This document shows positions 43,253 to 51,970 of a DNA stretch of 63,280 bases, in pieces. Origin of the DNA: JALFST01 sp022779285 (GTDB lineage Bacteria; Bacillota; Clostridia; Tissierellales; Peptoniphilaceae); the NCBI GenBank assembly GCA_050313895.1, contig JBNPMI010000012.1. The stretch is one strand, 5' to 3'. The translations under genes were made by a program, and so were the position numbers. Below the pieces are notes generated by a model. It was not told the origin of the DNA, searched no databases, and saw only the letters and a list, made by a program, of their open reading frames with translations. Every line of letters begins with the position of its first letter. Within the stretch, counting starts at the first letter, position 1.

Positions 43253-43953
43253 GTTGTCATCAGGAAATTCAGAATCGAATTGAACAAATTCAAATTGAAA
43301 TTGAGAAGCATGCCGCGATTTTCGGTCACCGTCCGGAGGATGTTACCCTGGTTGCGGTAACTAAAACCGTAGAGGAAGAGCGAATTCGTGAAGCGATCTC
43401 CTGTGGAATCCGGAACGTCGGCGAAAACCGCGTACAGGAGCTCAATCGAAAAAGAGATGCATTCATCGGTGCCGATATTCATATGATTGGCCGTCTGCAA
43501 AAGAACAAGGTTCGTCAGCTTACGGAAAGCATTGCATTGATTCAATCCATTGACTCGATTGACCTGCTAAAGGAAATGGAACGAATCGGTGAGCGAGATC
43601 ATTGTCACTTTACGGGTTTGGTGGAAATCAATATTGCAGGAGAGCTGCAGAAAGGCGGAGTTGCGCCGGAAAATCTGAAAGAATTGTTGGATTATGCGGA
43701 GGATCTAAAGCGCGTACATCTCCGAGGCCTTATGACGGTAGCGCCGAATCTCAAAGATAGCGAAGAAACCAGACCGTACTTTATAAAAATGAGAAAAATT
43801 TTCGAAAATATAGGGTCTATGAGGTATAATAATACGCAAATGAACATACTTTCGATGGGTATGTCACATGATTATCAAGTTGCGCTGGAAGAAGGTGCAA
43901 ATATGGTACGCATCGGATCCGCTATTTTCGGCGAGCGCACAGCCAACGCATAG
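43249..43953 (+). CDS. ylmE: PLP homeostasis protein (YggS/YlmE/PROSC family)
   Basis: A 234-residue PLP-binding protein without known catalysis that keeps free PLP balanced. It shows VTLVAVTKTVEEERIREA with the PLP Lys near 38, NVGENRVQEL, HMIGRLQKNKVRQL, GLVEINIAGELQKGG, LRGLMTVAP and LSMGMSHDYQVALEEGANMVRIGSAIFGER at the end. It starts inside the stop region of the PlsY fusion gene and precedes sepF by ten bases, the common ylmE-sepF pairing of Bacillota. Confidence 0.95.
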   Translation: MSCHQEIQNRIEQIQIEIEKHAAIFGHRPEDVTLVAVTKTVEEERIREAISCGIRNVGENRVQELNRKRDAFIGADIHMIGRLQKNKVRQLTESIALIQSIDSIDLLKEMERIGERDHCHFTGLVEINIAGELQKGGVAPENLKELLDYAEDLKRVHLRGLMTVAPNLKDSEETRPYFIKMRKIFENIGSMRYNNTQMNILSMGMSHDYQVALEEGANMVRIGSAIFGERTANA

Positions 43954-43963
43954 GAGGGATAAT

Positions 43964-44452
43964 ATGGGTTTGTGGGATAAAGTAAAGAATATGGTCGGAA
44001 TTGAAGACGAATATTATGATGAGGATTATCCTGAGGATTACGAAGCGACAAGCTCGGAGCCGGCAGGAGAAGCGCCCGCATCATCGTTTGCGAATACGAG
44101 CTACAGCTCAACAAATACAGAAGAAGCGGCACATGGATCTCGTCTTTCCAACATTGTCAGCATGTCGACGGGATCCAGAATGCGTATCAGCATTCAGGAG
44201 CCTCTTGAGTATGAAGACGGTACAAAGGTGATCGATAACACTGCCCAGCAGCGCACCGTCATTTTGAATCTTGAAATGATGGAGGTAGACAAAAAACGTC
44301 AGATTTTCGATTTTGTCAGCGGCGGTGTATATGCGCTGGGAGGCAAAATTCAAAAGGTTACTAAAGACATCTATGTCATCGTTCCTAAGGGAATCGAAAT
44401 CGATTCGACACTGAAGGATTCTGTTTCCGGACAAAATCTGTATCAGCTATAA
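43964..44452 (+). CDS. sepF: Cell division protein SepF
   Basis: SepF anchors and aligns FtsZ filaments at the division site. The 162-residue protein starts MGLWDKVKNMVGIEDEYYDED, a membrane-binding amphipathic helix followed by an acidic linker, and the C-terminal core (about 70-160) has RTVILNLEMMEVDKKRQIFDF, FVSGGVYALGGKIQKV and YVIVPKGIEI. AGGAGGG before 43964 sets the start; the longer frame overlaps the upstream gene. A terminator follows. Confidence 0.96.
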   Translation: MGLWDKVKNMVGIEDEYYDEDYPEDYEATSSEPAGEAPASSFANTSYSSTNTEEAAHGSRLSNIVSMSTGSRMRISIQEPLEYEDGTKVIDNTAQQRTVILNLEMMEVDKKRQIFDFVSGGVYALGGKIQKVTKDIYVIVPKGIEIDSTLKDSVSGQNLYQL

Positions 44453-44458
44453 GAAGAC

Positions 44459-44487
44459 AAGGGGTCGGCAACGACCCCTATTTTTTT
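44459..44487 (+). terminator. Intrinsic terminator after sepF
   Basis: GGGGTCG, loop GCAA, CGACCCC, then TATTTTTTT. The stem starts six bases after the sepF stop. Confidence 0.9.
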
Positions 44488-44560
44488 ATCTGAAATGAGA
44501 TCATGGGAAATAGATGTAGGACGATTCCCCTTTTTGAATGTGTTATTATGGAGAAGGAAA

Positions 44561-45031
44561 ATGCTTGGTATCATTTTGACGGTTATTTTAGGGCTTGGCG
44601 CGGATCAAATCAGTAAATGGGCAGCTGCTAAGTATTTGGCAGGCGGAAATGACATTTCCATAATCGGAGATTTTTTAAAACTGCATTATTTGGAAAATCG
44701 TGGAGCGGCATTCGGTATATTACAAGGAAAAATGATTTTTTTTGTGCTGATTACGATATTTGCCGTCGGTTTATTGATTTATCTGTTACGGAAAGAAAAG
44801 AATGCATCGATTTGGTTTCAGTTAGGGATTGCACTCATCTTATTCGGTGCACTGGGGAACTTCATAGATCGAATTCGACTGGGATATGTTATTGATTTTA
44901 TCAAGCTGGATCTGGTATCGTTTTATGAATTTCCGATTTTTAACGTTGCCGATATCGGAGTCACCCTGGGAACCGCTATCGTGATTCTCTATGAGCTTTT
45001 CATTCCCGGAAAGGAGCGAAGCCGTAAATGA
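44561..45031 (+). CDS. lspA: Lipoprotein signal peptidase
   Basis: LspA cleaves signal peptides of prolipoproteins such as the PrsA-like protein and the ICE lipoprotein. The 156-residue protein has four transmembrane helices and both catalytic aspartates: ALGNFIDRIRLGYVIDFI and FNVADIGVTLG, plus NRGAAFGI. AGAAGGAA before the ATG at 44561 sets the start; the upstream extension to 44495 lacks a site. It overlaps ung by four bases. Confidence 0.95.
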   Translation: MLGIILTVILGLGADQISKWAAAKYLAGGNDISIIGDFLKLHYLENRGAAFGILQGKMIFFVLITIFAVGLLIYLLRKEKNASIWFQLGIALILFGALGNFIDRIRLGYVIDFIKLDLVSFYEFPIFNVADIGVTLGTAIVILYELFIPGKERSRK

Positions 45032-45717
45032 GCGTACAGATCGGAAATGACTGGGATATCCTTTTACAAGAAGAGTGGGGAAAAGCCTATTATCAACGTT
45101 TAAGAAAGATGTTGATTCAGGAATATCGCACACGCATTGTTTATCCCGATGCATTTCATATTTTTGATGCCTTGAAAAAGGTCTCCTATTCTCAATGTCG
45201 AGTGGTCATTTTAGGTCAGGACCCTTATCATGAGCCGAACCAGGCAAATGGTATGGCTTTTTCCGTTCCTCAGGGAACTCCAATTCCACCATCCTTAATC
45301 AATATCTATAAAGAGTTGAAAAGTGATCTGAATATCGATCCGCCGCATCACGGAGATCTTAGCTATTGGGCGGAGCAAGGTGTTTTATTGCTCAATGCGA
45401 CGTTGACCGTGCGAGCGCATCAGGCGAATTCGCATGCAGATCTCGGCTGGACGATTCTCACCGACCACATTATCGAATTGCTGGGGGCGCGTCCGAAGCC
45501 AATGGCATTTGTTCTCTGGGGAAAATTTGCGCAGTCGAAACGTCGGCTGATTACCAACCCGAATTCCTTGATCCTTGAGTCCCCGCATCCCTCTCCGCTT
45601 TCTGCACATCGAGGTTTTTTCGGTTCTGCTCCTTTTTCTAAGATTAATGCTTTTTTGGAGGCTGAGGGGGAAACGCCGATCGATTGGAAGCTGCCTGAAG
45701 GAATCCGACATGTCTGA
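45028..45717 (+). CDS. ung: Uracil-DNA glycosylase
   Basis: Ung removes uracil from DNA. The 229-residue family 1 enzyme has the water-activating loop VVILGQDPYHEPNQANGMAFSV near 66, LLNATLTVRAHQANSH near 125 and the His-containing HPSPLSAHRGFFGSAPFSKIN near 190. It is coupled to lspA upstream and overlaps the pseudouridine synthase gene by eight bases. Confidence 0.97.
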   Translation: MSVQIGNDWDILLQEEWGKAYYQRLRKMLIQEYRTRIVYPDAFHIFDALKKVSYSQCRVVILGQDPYHEPNQANGMAFSVPQGTPIPPSLINIYKELKSDLNIDPPHHGDLSYWAEQGVLLLNATLTVRAHQANSHADLGWTILTDHIIELLGARPKPMAFVLWGKFAQSKRRLITNPNSLILESPHPSPLSAHRGFFGSAPFSKINAFLEAEGETPIDWKLPEGIRHV

Positions 45718-46657
45718 GATGTTTCATTATCATGTGAAGCCGGAGGATCCTTGTATTGGACAGAGGATGGACGTAGCGATTCATTTATTATTACCGGAGT
45801 TTTCCCGATCTAAAATTGCACAAGCCATTCGAGGGGGACGGATTCTCAAAAATCAAAGCAAGGTCCGGCCGAAAACGATTCTCGCAGCCGGAGATTTTCT
45901 TGAGGCGGATCTTTCTTATTTTGTGACGGCTCCGATTTTGCCTGAGAAATGGGAGCTTCCCATTCTTTACGAGGACGACGATCTGATGGCGATCAATAAG
46001 CCATTTGACATGATTGTTCATCCGACGGAGACGGTTAGAAAGCATACGCTGGTCAACTACCTGCTTGGCTCAGGCAGAGAATTGAGCCAAGGAAGTCATC
46101 CGGATCGGCCGGGAATTGTTCACCGTTTGGATGCGCAAACCACTGGAGTGATTTTGATTGCAAAAAATGACCTTGCACACGAAAGGCTGGCATCGGCATT
46201 TCGGGAGCATCGGATTCAAAAGGAGTATTTAGCAATTTGTGAGGGAAGATGGCATGCAGATCATCTCTATTTAGAGCAGCCGATAGGAAGAAATCCGAAG
46301 AACCCGCAAAAACGAGCCGTACTCCCGGATGGAAAAAACGCCATTTCCATTTTTCATACCTTAGCGCTTTCCGATTCTCTGAGCTTTCTGAAGGTGCAGA
46401 TTTTAACCGGTCGGACGCATCAAATCCGTGTTCATGCGTCCTATATGGGACATCCGATTGCCGGTGACGAGCTCTATGGATTTCGGAAAAGCAGGTTTCA
46501 TCCTGAGCATCAATTGCTGCATGCGTTTCAAATACATTTTACACATCCCGTTACGGGGAAAAAAATCCGGCTGAGTGCAATGCCGGATGCCACTATGATG
46601 CATTGGATTCATGCACAAGGCTTCACGGATGCCTGGAATACAATTTATAATCAGTAA
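45710..46657 (+). CDS. RluA/RluD-type rRNA pseudouridine synthase
   Basis: A 315-residue pseudouridine synthase. It has an N-terminal S4 RNA-binding domain (RMDVAIHLLLPEFSRSKIAQAIRGG), the nucleophile motif GIVHRLDAQTTGVILIAKN with catalytic Asp, and LTGRTHQIRVHASYMGHPIAGDELYG. The lspA-rluD neighbourhood favours an RluD-type 23S rRNA target, but the exact sites are not predictable. The ATG at 45710 overlaps ung; the longer frame from 45575 is a shadow. Confidence 0.92.
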   Translation: MSEMFHYHVKPEDPCIGQRMDVAIHLLLPEFSRSKIAQAIRGGRILKNQSKVRPKTILAAGDFLEADLSYFVTAPILPEKWELPILYEDDDLMAINKPFDMIVHPTETVRKHTLVNYLLGSGRELSQGSHPDRPGIVHRLDAQTTGVILIAKNDLAHERLASAFREHRIQKEYLAICEGRWHADHLYLEQPIGRNPKNPQKRAVLPDGKNAISIFHTLALSDSLSFLKVQILTGRTHQIRVHASYMGHPIAGDELYGFRKSRFHPEHQLLHAFQIHFTHPVTGKKIRLSAMPDATMMHWIHAQGFTDAWNTIYNQ

Positions 46658-46682
46658 AAAGCGGGATTCTCCGCTTTTTTTT
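46656..46682 (+). terminator. Intrinsic terminator after the pseudouridine synthase gene
   Basis: AAAAGCGG, loop GATTCT, CCGCTTTTTTTT. It begins at the stop codon and ends the lspA-ung operon. Confidence 0.8.
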
Positions 46683-46702
46683 ATGCCTGAAAGGAGACTG
46701 TT

Positions 46703-48172
46703 TTGCTTGCCCAAACCATATCGTGTCGTATGGACGGAATGATTGCTGAGAAAGTGACTGTGGAGGCGGAGCTTCTTCCCGGCTTTTCGTCCTTTATTAT
46801 TGTCGGACTTGCAGGAGTGCCGGTATTGGAATCCAGGGACCGGATTCGTGCCGCTTTATCTTCGTTGAACCTTCGGCTTCCTCCGGGGAAAATTTTGGTA
46901 AACCTGTGTCCCGGAGATTTGAAAAAGGGAGGGACACATTGGGATCTTCCCATTGCCATTTCTCTTTTAGCATCCATGGGTGTCATTCCAAGCAAGAGAG
47001 TAGCCAATGCCGCTTTTTTGGGAGAATTGGCTCTGGATGGGAGCTGCCGGGCAATTCCTGGGGCATTGGCCATGGTACTGGCACTGAAGGAGCAGGGAGT
47101 GAGGGAGTTTTATCTGCCGATTCGAAATGCGGAAGAGTGTTCTGGCATTCCTAAAATTCAGGTGTATTCCTGTCGACACTTACAGAACCTGGTGGATCAT
47201 TTTCAGAATCAAAAGGAAATTTTTCCGAATATCGTGAAGGGTGAAGAACGCATTTCGGATAATACGGAAAAGCATGATTTTTCAGAGATTCAGGGACAAA
47301 GAGTTTTAAAAAGAATTTTAACGATTGCAGCGCTGGGGAGGCATTCGGTTTTGCTGTGCGGTGCGCCCGGACAGGGGAAAAGCATGGCATTGGAAAGATT
47401 TTCAGATCTTTTGCCGGATCTTCATCTGGAGGAGCTGCTTGAGACAAGAAAGTATTACTCGATTTCAGGAGCGTCTTTCGAAGAGTCCGGAAGAATTCCG
47501 TATCGCTCTCCGCATTTTACAATTACTCGCGCCGGGCTGATCGGAGGCGGCAAACCGCCTCTTCCCGGTGAAGTCACATTGGCGCACCACGGGATTCTCG
47601 TCCTGGATGAGCTTCCGCTTTTTTCGAAAGAATGTTTGAATTCTCTCCGTATGCCATTAGATCAAAAGAAGATTTCTCTCGTACGTGGAAACCGCAATTG
47701 GATTTTTCCGGCAGATTTTCAACTTCTGGCCGCCATGAATCCATGCCCCTGCGGATTTTATGGCTCATCCGTGCACGAATGCCTGTGCAGTGATCGGGAA
47801 CGGGAGAAATATCTTCATCGCATTCCTTTGCCTCTCATTGATCGCATAGAAATCATCTATGAAATCCCTTGGAAAGAAGAATCCTCTTCTATGCGGAAGC
47901 CGATAGAAAGCGAGGGAACTTGGGAGATGAAGGCGAAGATTCGATCCGCGATCAAGGATTCCGAAATATCCCTTGCATGCTCAAAGGACGGACAAAAAGT
48001 ACTCGAGGATCTCTGCAGCCATTTTCCGATTTCCCGACGCGGACAAAAAAATCTGATGCGCGTTGCAAAAACGATATGCAGATTGGATCATCAGACAAGG
48101 ATTGACGGCTCAACGTTACTTGAGGCATTTCAATATACAAAGTCACGATATAAATATTGGAAGATTTTTTAA
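46703..48172 (+). CDS. comM: ComM/YifB family Mg-chelatase-like ATPase
   Basis: ComM-type AAA+ proteins promote branch migration of incoming DNA during transformation. The 489-residue protein has the Lon-protease-like N-terminal domain (FIIVGLAGVPVLESRDRIRAAL), Walker A LLCGAPGQGKSMALERF near 218, Walker B GILVLDELPLFSKE near 299, LAAMNPCPCGFYG near 350 and a C-terminal Mg-chelatase domain. A TTG start with AGGAG six bases before it fits best. It is the last housekeeping gene before the conjugative element. Confidence 0.93.
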   Translation: MLAQTISCRMDGMIAEKVTVEAELLPGFSSFIIVGLAGVPVLESRDRIRAALSSLNLRLPPGKILVNLCPGDLKKGGTHWDLPIAISLLASMGVIPSKRVANAAFLGELALDGSCRAIPGALAMVLALKEQGVREFYLPIRNAEECSGIPKIQVYSCRHLQNLVDHFQNQKEIFPNIVKGEERISDNTEKHDFSEIQGQRVLKRILTIAALGRHSVLLCGAPGQGKSMALERFSDLLPDLHLEELLETRKYYSISGASFEESGRIPYRSPHFTITRAGLIGGGKPPLPGEVTLAHHGILVLDELPLFSKECLNSLRMPLDQKKISLVRGNRNWIFPADFQLLAAMNPCPCGFYGSSVHECLCSDREREKYLHRIPLPLIDRIEIIYEIPWKEESSSMRKPIESEGTWEMKAKIRSAIKDSEISLACSKDGQKVLEDLCSHFPISRRGQKNLMRVAKTICRLDHQTRIDGSTLLEAFQYTKSRYKYWKIF

Positions 48173-48200
48173 ATGAAAATGCACATATAACAAAAAAATC

Positions 48201-48230
48201 TTTAAACAAAGACATTTTTTTTGATATTAT
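48201..48230 (+). promoter_or_regulatory. Possible promoter of the ICE leader
   Basis: TTTAAA at 48201-48206, an 18-base spacer and TATTAT at 48225-48230 in a very A/T-rich stretch after comM. Other alignments are possible in this sequence. Confidence 0.3.
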
Positions 48231-48304
48231 ATAAAAAATAGGTGACTTATAGAATAAATGCGAAGATAGCTCTTTACTATTTTTCGCAGAAAGAAAAAGA
48301 AATG

Positions 48305-48350
48305 AAGAATGCGATGAATAGTGAATGCTATTTCCCGCATTCTTTTTTTA
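48305..48350 (+). terminator. Intrinsic terminator or attenuator 1 of the ICE leader
   Basis: AGAATGCG at 48306-48313 pairs with CGCATTCT at 48336-48343, with an inner ATAG/CTAT pairing, followed by a T-run and ATGAAAGAA. It lies about 500 bases upstream of the first gene it could control. Confidence 0.7.
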
Positions 48351-48778
48351 TGAAAGAAGGCGGAAAGGGAGAGAAGCTACAATCTTTTTTCCGTCATGAA
48401 CCTTGAAAATAGAATAGACTTAGTATAAATACGTTCTTTTGTGGAATTTTGCACACGGGCGATGAGGGTTTTGTTGTAATGATGAAATCGGAGCCGTGAT
48501 GAAAATTTGGGGATTTTTCATAATTTCATGAGAGGATAATGATACTTGCGCATAGTCACAGCAGGAGCGAGATCATGTTGTAGCATGAAGCCGTCACACG
48601 CAATGAGTGCGCGACACCTATCAGTATGGGATCTGGTGCAGCCATCGGGACCGGCTCACTAATGAAAACACATTCCTCCGTGTTTGTTTATACCGTCGTT
48701 AAATATTTTATGATTTGCAAGAAGAGAGATCTTTCATTTTGCATATGGATGTTTTATGAAAAAATGAAATGAAGGAAG
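48351..48778. other. Structured non-coding leader of the ICE
   Basis: This stretch has no convincing gene apart from a possible short peptide at 48546. It holds a second promoter-like pair (TTGAAA at 48403, TATAAA at 48424, spacing 15). A segment at 48590-48660 shows possible hairpins: GTCACACGC with GTGCGCGAC, and GTGcAGCC with GGCTCAC. Lying between two intrinsic terminators, it may be a regulatory RNA leader. Confidence 0.45.
48546..48662 (+). CDS. Possible 38-residue leader peptide
   Basis: A TTG-initiated frame with AGAGGA nine bases before it ends with MSARHLSVWDLVQPSGPAH. It lies in the ICE leader between two terminators, a position where coding leaders can control attenuation. The weak start and overlap with predicted hairpins make it uncertain. 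Confidence 0.25.
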   Translation: MRIVTAGARSCCSMKPSHAMSARHLSVWDLVQPSGPAH

Positions 48779-48816
48779 AGAGAAAACAAGGAAAAATCTT
48801 GTTTTCTCTTTTTTTT
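48779..48816 (+). terminator. Intrinsic terminator or attenuator 2 of the ICE leader
   Basis: AGAGAAAACAAG at 48779-48790 pairs perfectly with CTTGTTTTCTCT at 48798-48809 across a seven-base loop, followed by eight T. The first ICE gene begins directly after it, so transcription must pass it. Confidence 0.85.
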
Positions 48817-48840
48817 ATGAAAGAAAAGCAGGCTTGGAAA

Positions 48841-49827
48841 ATGGTTCGAAAATTCACGCATTTGTCGTTATTTACCGGAATTGGCGGAATTGATTTCGCG
48901 GCGGAGTGGGCAGGATTTGAAACAGTAGGACAATGTGAAATTGAGCCGTATGCAATTCGTGTTTTGGAGAAAAATTTTCCGAATGTGATTCGTTGGAGGG
49001 ATGTTCGAGAGCTGACAAAAGAGAGTTTTTATGAAAGAACAGGGTTACGAACAGTTGATCTTCTCACAGGTGGATTCCCTTGCCAGCCGTTTTCCGTGGC
49101 CGGAAAGCGAAAAGGCAAAGAGGATGAGCGATTTCTCTTTCCGGAAATGCTACGCATTATCCGAGAACTTTCACCGACTTGGGTTGTCGGTGAAAACGTA
49201 CCTGGAGTGCTTTCCCTTGCGGGAAAAGAGATTTGTCAGGATTTGGAGCGTGTCGGATATGATGTCGCCGTATTTGATTATGAAGCTGCGGCTGTCGGTG
49301 CCGTCCACAGAAGGGAACGAGTTTTTTTTGTGGCGAACGCCCGATGCGCATTGTAGCCGAGGAATGCATAGCATGGAGGCTTTTCGGAAGCGCCTTTCTC
49401 AGAATTTGCCGTTGACGTTGAATGATCAGGTAAATTTTGGGGGCTTTTGGTTAACGCCCACGGCAGCGGACGGATTTTGTTCTTCTTTGAAATGGGAATC
49501 GCTTCGGAAAGGGAAGGTGAACGGAAATTTATCTCAGCAGGCAGCGCATTTCCAGCGAGAGGAAGGAGGATTGAATCCGGCATGGGTAGAGCAAATGATG
49601 GGATTTCCGGTGGGTTGGACAGAGGTTACCGAGAATTGATGCCTTTAGCGTATCTTGGAGAAGTACAAAATTCTTGTGAAGAAAAACGGGGAGTTTCGGA
49701 GAGAATTTCTCATCGTGCCGATCGTCTGCGCTGTTTAGGAAATGCGGTGGTACCGCAACAAATCTATCCGATTTTGAAAGGAATTGCAGAGATCGAGGAT
49801 GCAAAAAGAAGGAGAGAAAATGTATGA
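48841..49827 (+). pseudogene. C5 cytosine-specific DNA methyltransferase, broken by two frame changes
   Basis: The first part (48841-49356) has motif I LSLFTGIGGIDFAAEWAGF, motif IV GGFPCQPFSVAGKRKG with the catalytic Cys, motif VI VVGENVPGV and motif VIII VGAVHRRERVFFVAN, then stops. Downstream sequence continues in the next frame (LWRTPDAHCSRG to WVEQMMGFPVGWTE, ending 49639) and then returns to the first frame (RADRLRCLGNAVVPQQIYP, ending 49827), which is motif IX-X. The target-recognition region between motif VIII and LWRTPDAH seems to be missing. An eight-T run lies at 49322-49329 at the first switch. The enzyme is probably inactive; in intact elements it would protect the ICE from host restriction. 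Confidence 0.8.
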
Positions 49828-50147
49828 AATTGGAAAAAGTCTATTTAGATATTGAAAAAACTTTTGGAAAGCTTGTGTTATTAGCGATTTTGCCGAATGA
49901 AACGGTTCCGGATCGGAATCGCAGAATGCGTGTGAAGTATAAAAAGGTTCGTCTTTTTTCGGAAAAGCAGCCGAACGGGACACTTGAGGTTTGCTTGCCC
50001 TCCGATTTTATTCTGACTGTTTTTCAAACGGGAGATGCTGTTGTCTTGAGAAATGCGGTATTGGATCCGAAGGTAAAGAATTCCAACGGGTTTGTTTCGG
50101 TGGAATACAACCTGATTGCGGAATTTATGGAAAAGCGTGTGAAATAG
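49824..50147 (+). CDS. DUF961 protein, Tn916 orf23-like
   Basis: A 107-residue small basic protein of the DUF961 (YdcP) family found at the start of Tn916-type conjugation modules. KLVLLAILPNET and ERRV-like strand patterns are shared with the next gene, suggesting an old duplication (LDIEKTFGKL here, LDIEKTFGNL there). It overlaps the methyltransferase remnant by four bases. The function in transfer is not established. Confidence 0.8.
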   Translation: MKLEKVYLDIEKTFGKLVLLAILPNETVPDRNRRMRVKYKKVRLFSEKQPNGTLEVCLPSDFILTVFQTGDAVVLRNAVLDPKVKNSNGFVSVEYNLIAEFMEKRVK

Positions 50148-50154
50148 AGAGGAA

Positions 50155-50541
50155 ATGAATATGAAGCTGGATCATGATTTGATTTTAGATATTGAAAAAA
50201 CTTTTGGAAATTTAACTTTTGCAGCGTTTCGCAATGATGTTTTTGTTAAGGATTTGGAGGGGAAAGATACCGGAGAATTGGAAAGGCGAGTGTATACGTT
50301 ACTTTCTTCTGCACAATGCAATACGATTGAGGTCAGCATTCCGGCGAATGTAGCGCTTAAAGAGTTTCCCTCCGGAACGCCGGTTGTTTTGGTGAATCCT
50401 TCCTTTTCTGCAATTCCGGTTCCGGATTATCGGGATCCGCATTTGAATTGGTATTGCATTGCGGAGGATTTGGTGGAGAAAAAAGGAGGGAATGGAGTTT
50501 CCCCGCAAAAACCTGTCGGTGATGGAAAAGAAGCAAAATAA
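50155..50541 (+). CDS. DUF961 protein, Tn916 orf22-like
   Basis: A 128-residue DUF961 protein, paralogous to the preceding gene at its N-terminus (ILDIEKTFGNLTF). It has IEVSIPANVALKEFPSGTPVVLVNP in the middle and an unordered tail. GAGAGGAAATG precedes the start; an ATG at 50161 is also possible. Its stop overlaps the tcpA ATG by one base, so it is coupled to the coupling protein. Confidence 0.8.
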   Translation: MNMKLDHDLILDIEKTFGNLTFAAFRNDVFVKDLEGKDTGELERRVYTLLSSAQCNTIEVSIPANVALKEFPSGTPVVLVNPSFSAIPVPDYRDPHLNWYCIAEDLVEKKGGNGVSPQKPVGDGKEAK

Positions 50542-51959
50542 TGTTTTTTCGTTATGGACGGAGAATTCGTCCGGAGGATGCGCATTTTTTGCTACGAAAG
50601 ATCGGGATTCTTTTTCTTCTTTTTGGCATTGTGATTGTAGGGGCTTTTGAGTGGCCAGTATTTGCTACGCAAGAGCCTTTTTGGGATCAGGTTTCTGTTT
50701 TGGGAAAGCGTCTTTTTTCTGTACGCGGTCTGTTCTATGGAATGCTTGCGGCGGGAGGGACAGCGGGTGTTTGTTTTGTGACCTATCGCTTTTTTCCGAT
50801 GGTTTATCGGAAGATGCGTCATCGTCAATTGCTGGCGCAGATGCTTTTGGAGAATGGCTGGTATTATACGAGAAAAAAAAGATCCTGGTTGGATGAGGTG
50901 TTGGAATCGGTTTTTGGCGTGCGAGCGGATCTGAAAGAAGAGATTTCCTTTCCGAAGATCTATTACCGTATGCAAAAGGATGTGATTGTCATTACTTGTT
51001 CGTTGTCGATGGGAAAGTTTCAGGATGTTTTTTTAGAGTTGGAAAAACGCCTTGAGACGGGACTTTTTGCAGAGCTTTTTGAGAAAAATTTTTTCGAAGG
51101 CTATGTTTCGTATCACCTGTTGTATAACTTGGAAACGCAGCGACTGCCGATTCAGCGTGTCGGTATGACGGATCGAGGGCTCCGCTTGATGCAAAGCGTT
51201 TATTGGGACTTTGAGAAGCTTCCGCATATGCTTTTGATTGGGGGAACGGGAGGAGGAAAAACATTTTTCCTCTTTTCCCTGGTGAAATGTTTGTTAGACG
51301 CAAAGGCGGAGCTTGTGATCTTGGATCCGAAAAATGCGGATCTTGCGGATTTATCGGTTGTCCTGCCGCATGTGTATTCGGATGTGGATTCGATTTGTGA
51401 TGCGATTTCGGTTTTTTATCAAGAAATGTGTGATCGTCAGATTCGCATGAAACAGATTCCCAATTATGAGACCGGACATAGTTATTCCTATTATGGATTT
51501 GCGCCGAAGTTTTTGATTTTTGATGAATATGTCGCGTTTTTTGATATGTTGGAGCGTAATCTTTTCAATGAAGTGATGACGCTCATTCGAAAAATTATCA
51601 TGCTGGGAAGACAAGCGGGTTTCTTTCTGATTGTTTCCTGCCAGCGTCCGGATTCAAAATATTTTTCGGATGGAATCCGAGATCAATTTCATTTCCGGGT
51701 CGCCTTAGGGCGTGTATCGGAATATGGTTATACGATGATTTTTGGAGATACGAATAAAAAATTCATGGCGAAAAATAAGGTCGGTCGAGGGTATGTCGAT
51801 TGCGGAGACGGTGTGATTTCGGAGTTTTATACACCGCTCATTCCGAAAGGGTACGATTTTTTGAAGGAAATTGGAGAATCCTATGCCTGTTCACAGTCTT
51901 CTTTCGAGGGTCGAGTATGGGAACGAGAGGAAGCGGAGAAAGCGGAGGACGATGCGTAA
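50541..51959 (+). CDS. TcpA/FtsK-type conjugation coupling ATPase, Tn916 orf21-like
   Basis: A 472-residue coupling protein that would pump the relaxase-DNA complex to the mating channel. Two transmembrane helices lie near 18-40 and 64-84. The FtsK/SpoIIIE motor domain has Walker A LIGGTGGGKTFFLFSL near 232 and Walker B FLIFDEYVAF near 327, with VSCQRPDSKYFSDGIRDQFHFRVALG near 365. It is followed by two ArdA genes before oriT. Confidence 0.93.
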   Translation: MFFRYGRRIRPEDAHFLLRKIGILFLLFGIVIVGAFEWPVFATQEPFWDQVSVLGKRLFSVRGLFYGMLAAGGTAGVCFVTYRFFPMVYRKMRHRQLLAQMLLENGWYYTRKKRSWLDEVLESVFGVRADLKEEISFPKIYYRMQKDVIVITCSLSMGKFQDVFLELEKRLETGLFAELFEKNFFEGYVSYHLLYNLETQRLPIQRVGMTDRGLRLMQSVYWDFEKLPHMLLIGGTGGGKTFFLFSLVKCLLDAKAELVILDPKNADLADLSVVLPHVYSDVDSICDAISVFYQEMCDRQIRMKQIPNYETGHSYSYYGFAPKFLIFDEYVAFFDMLERNLFNEVMTLIRKIIMLGRQAGFFLIVSCQRPDSKYFSDGIRDQFHFRVALGRVSEYGYTMIFGDTNKKFMAKNKVGRGYVDCGDGVISEFYTPLIPKGYDFLKEIGESYACSQSSFEGRVWEREEAEKAEDDA

Positions 51960-51970
51960 GGGAGGATTGT

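Noticed and set aside
48173..48240. Left attachment site of the ICE
   Set aside because: The A/T-rich bases after comM could hold one, but without the right end no repeated core can be seen, so I do not call it.
48620..48665. GTGCGCGACACC resembling a group II intron 5' end
   Set aside because: The match covers only the first bases, no domain V or intron-encoded protein follows, and the spacing to the next gene is too short.
49031..49639. Separate gene of 202 residues overlapping the methyltransferase
   Set aside because: Its second half continues the methyltransferase family, and its first half is a shadow frame. It is part of the broken gene.
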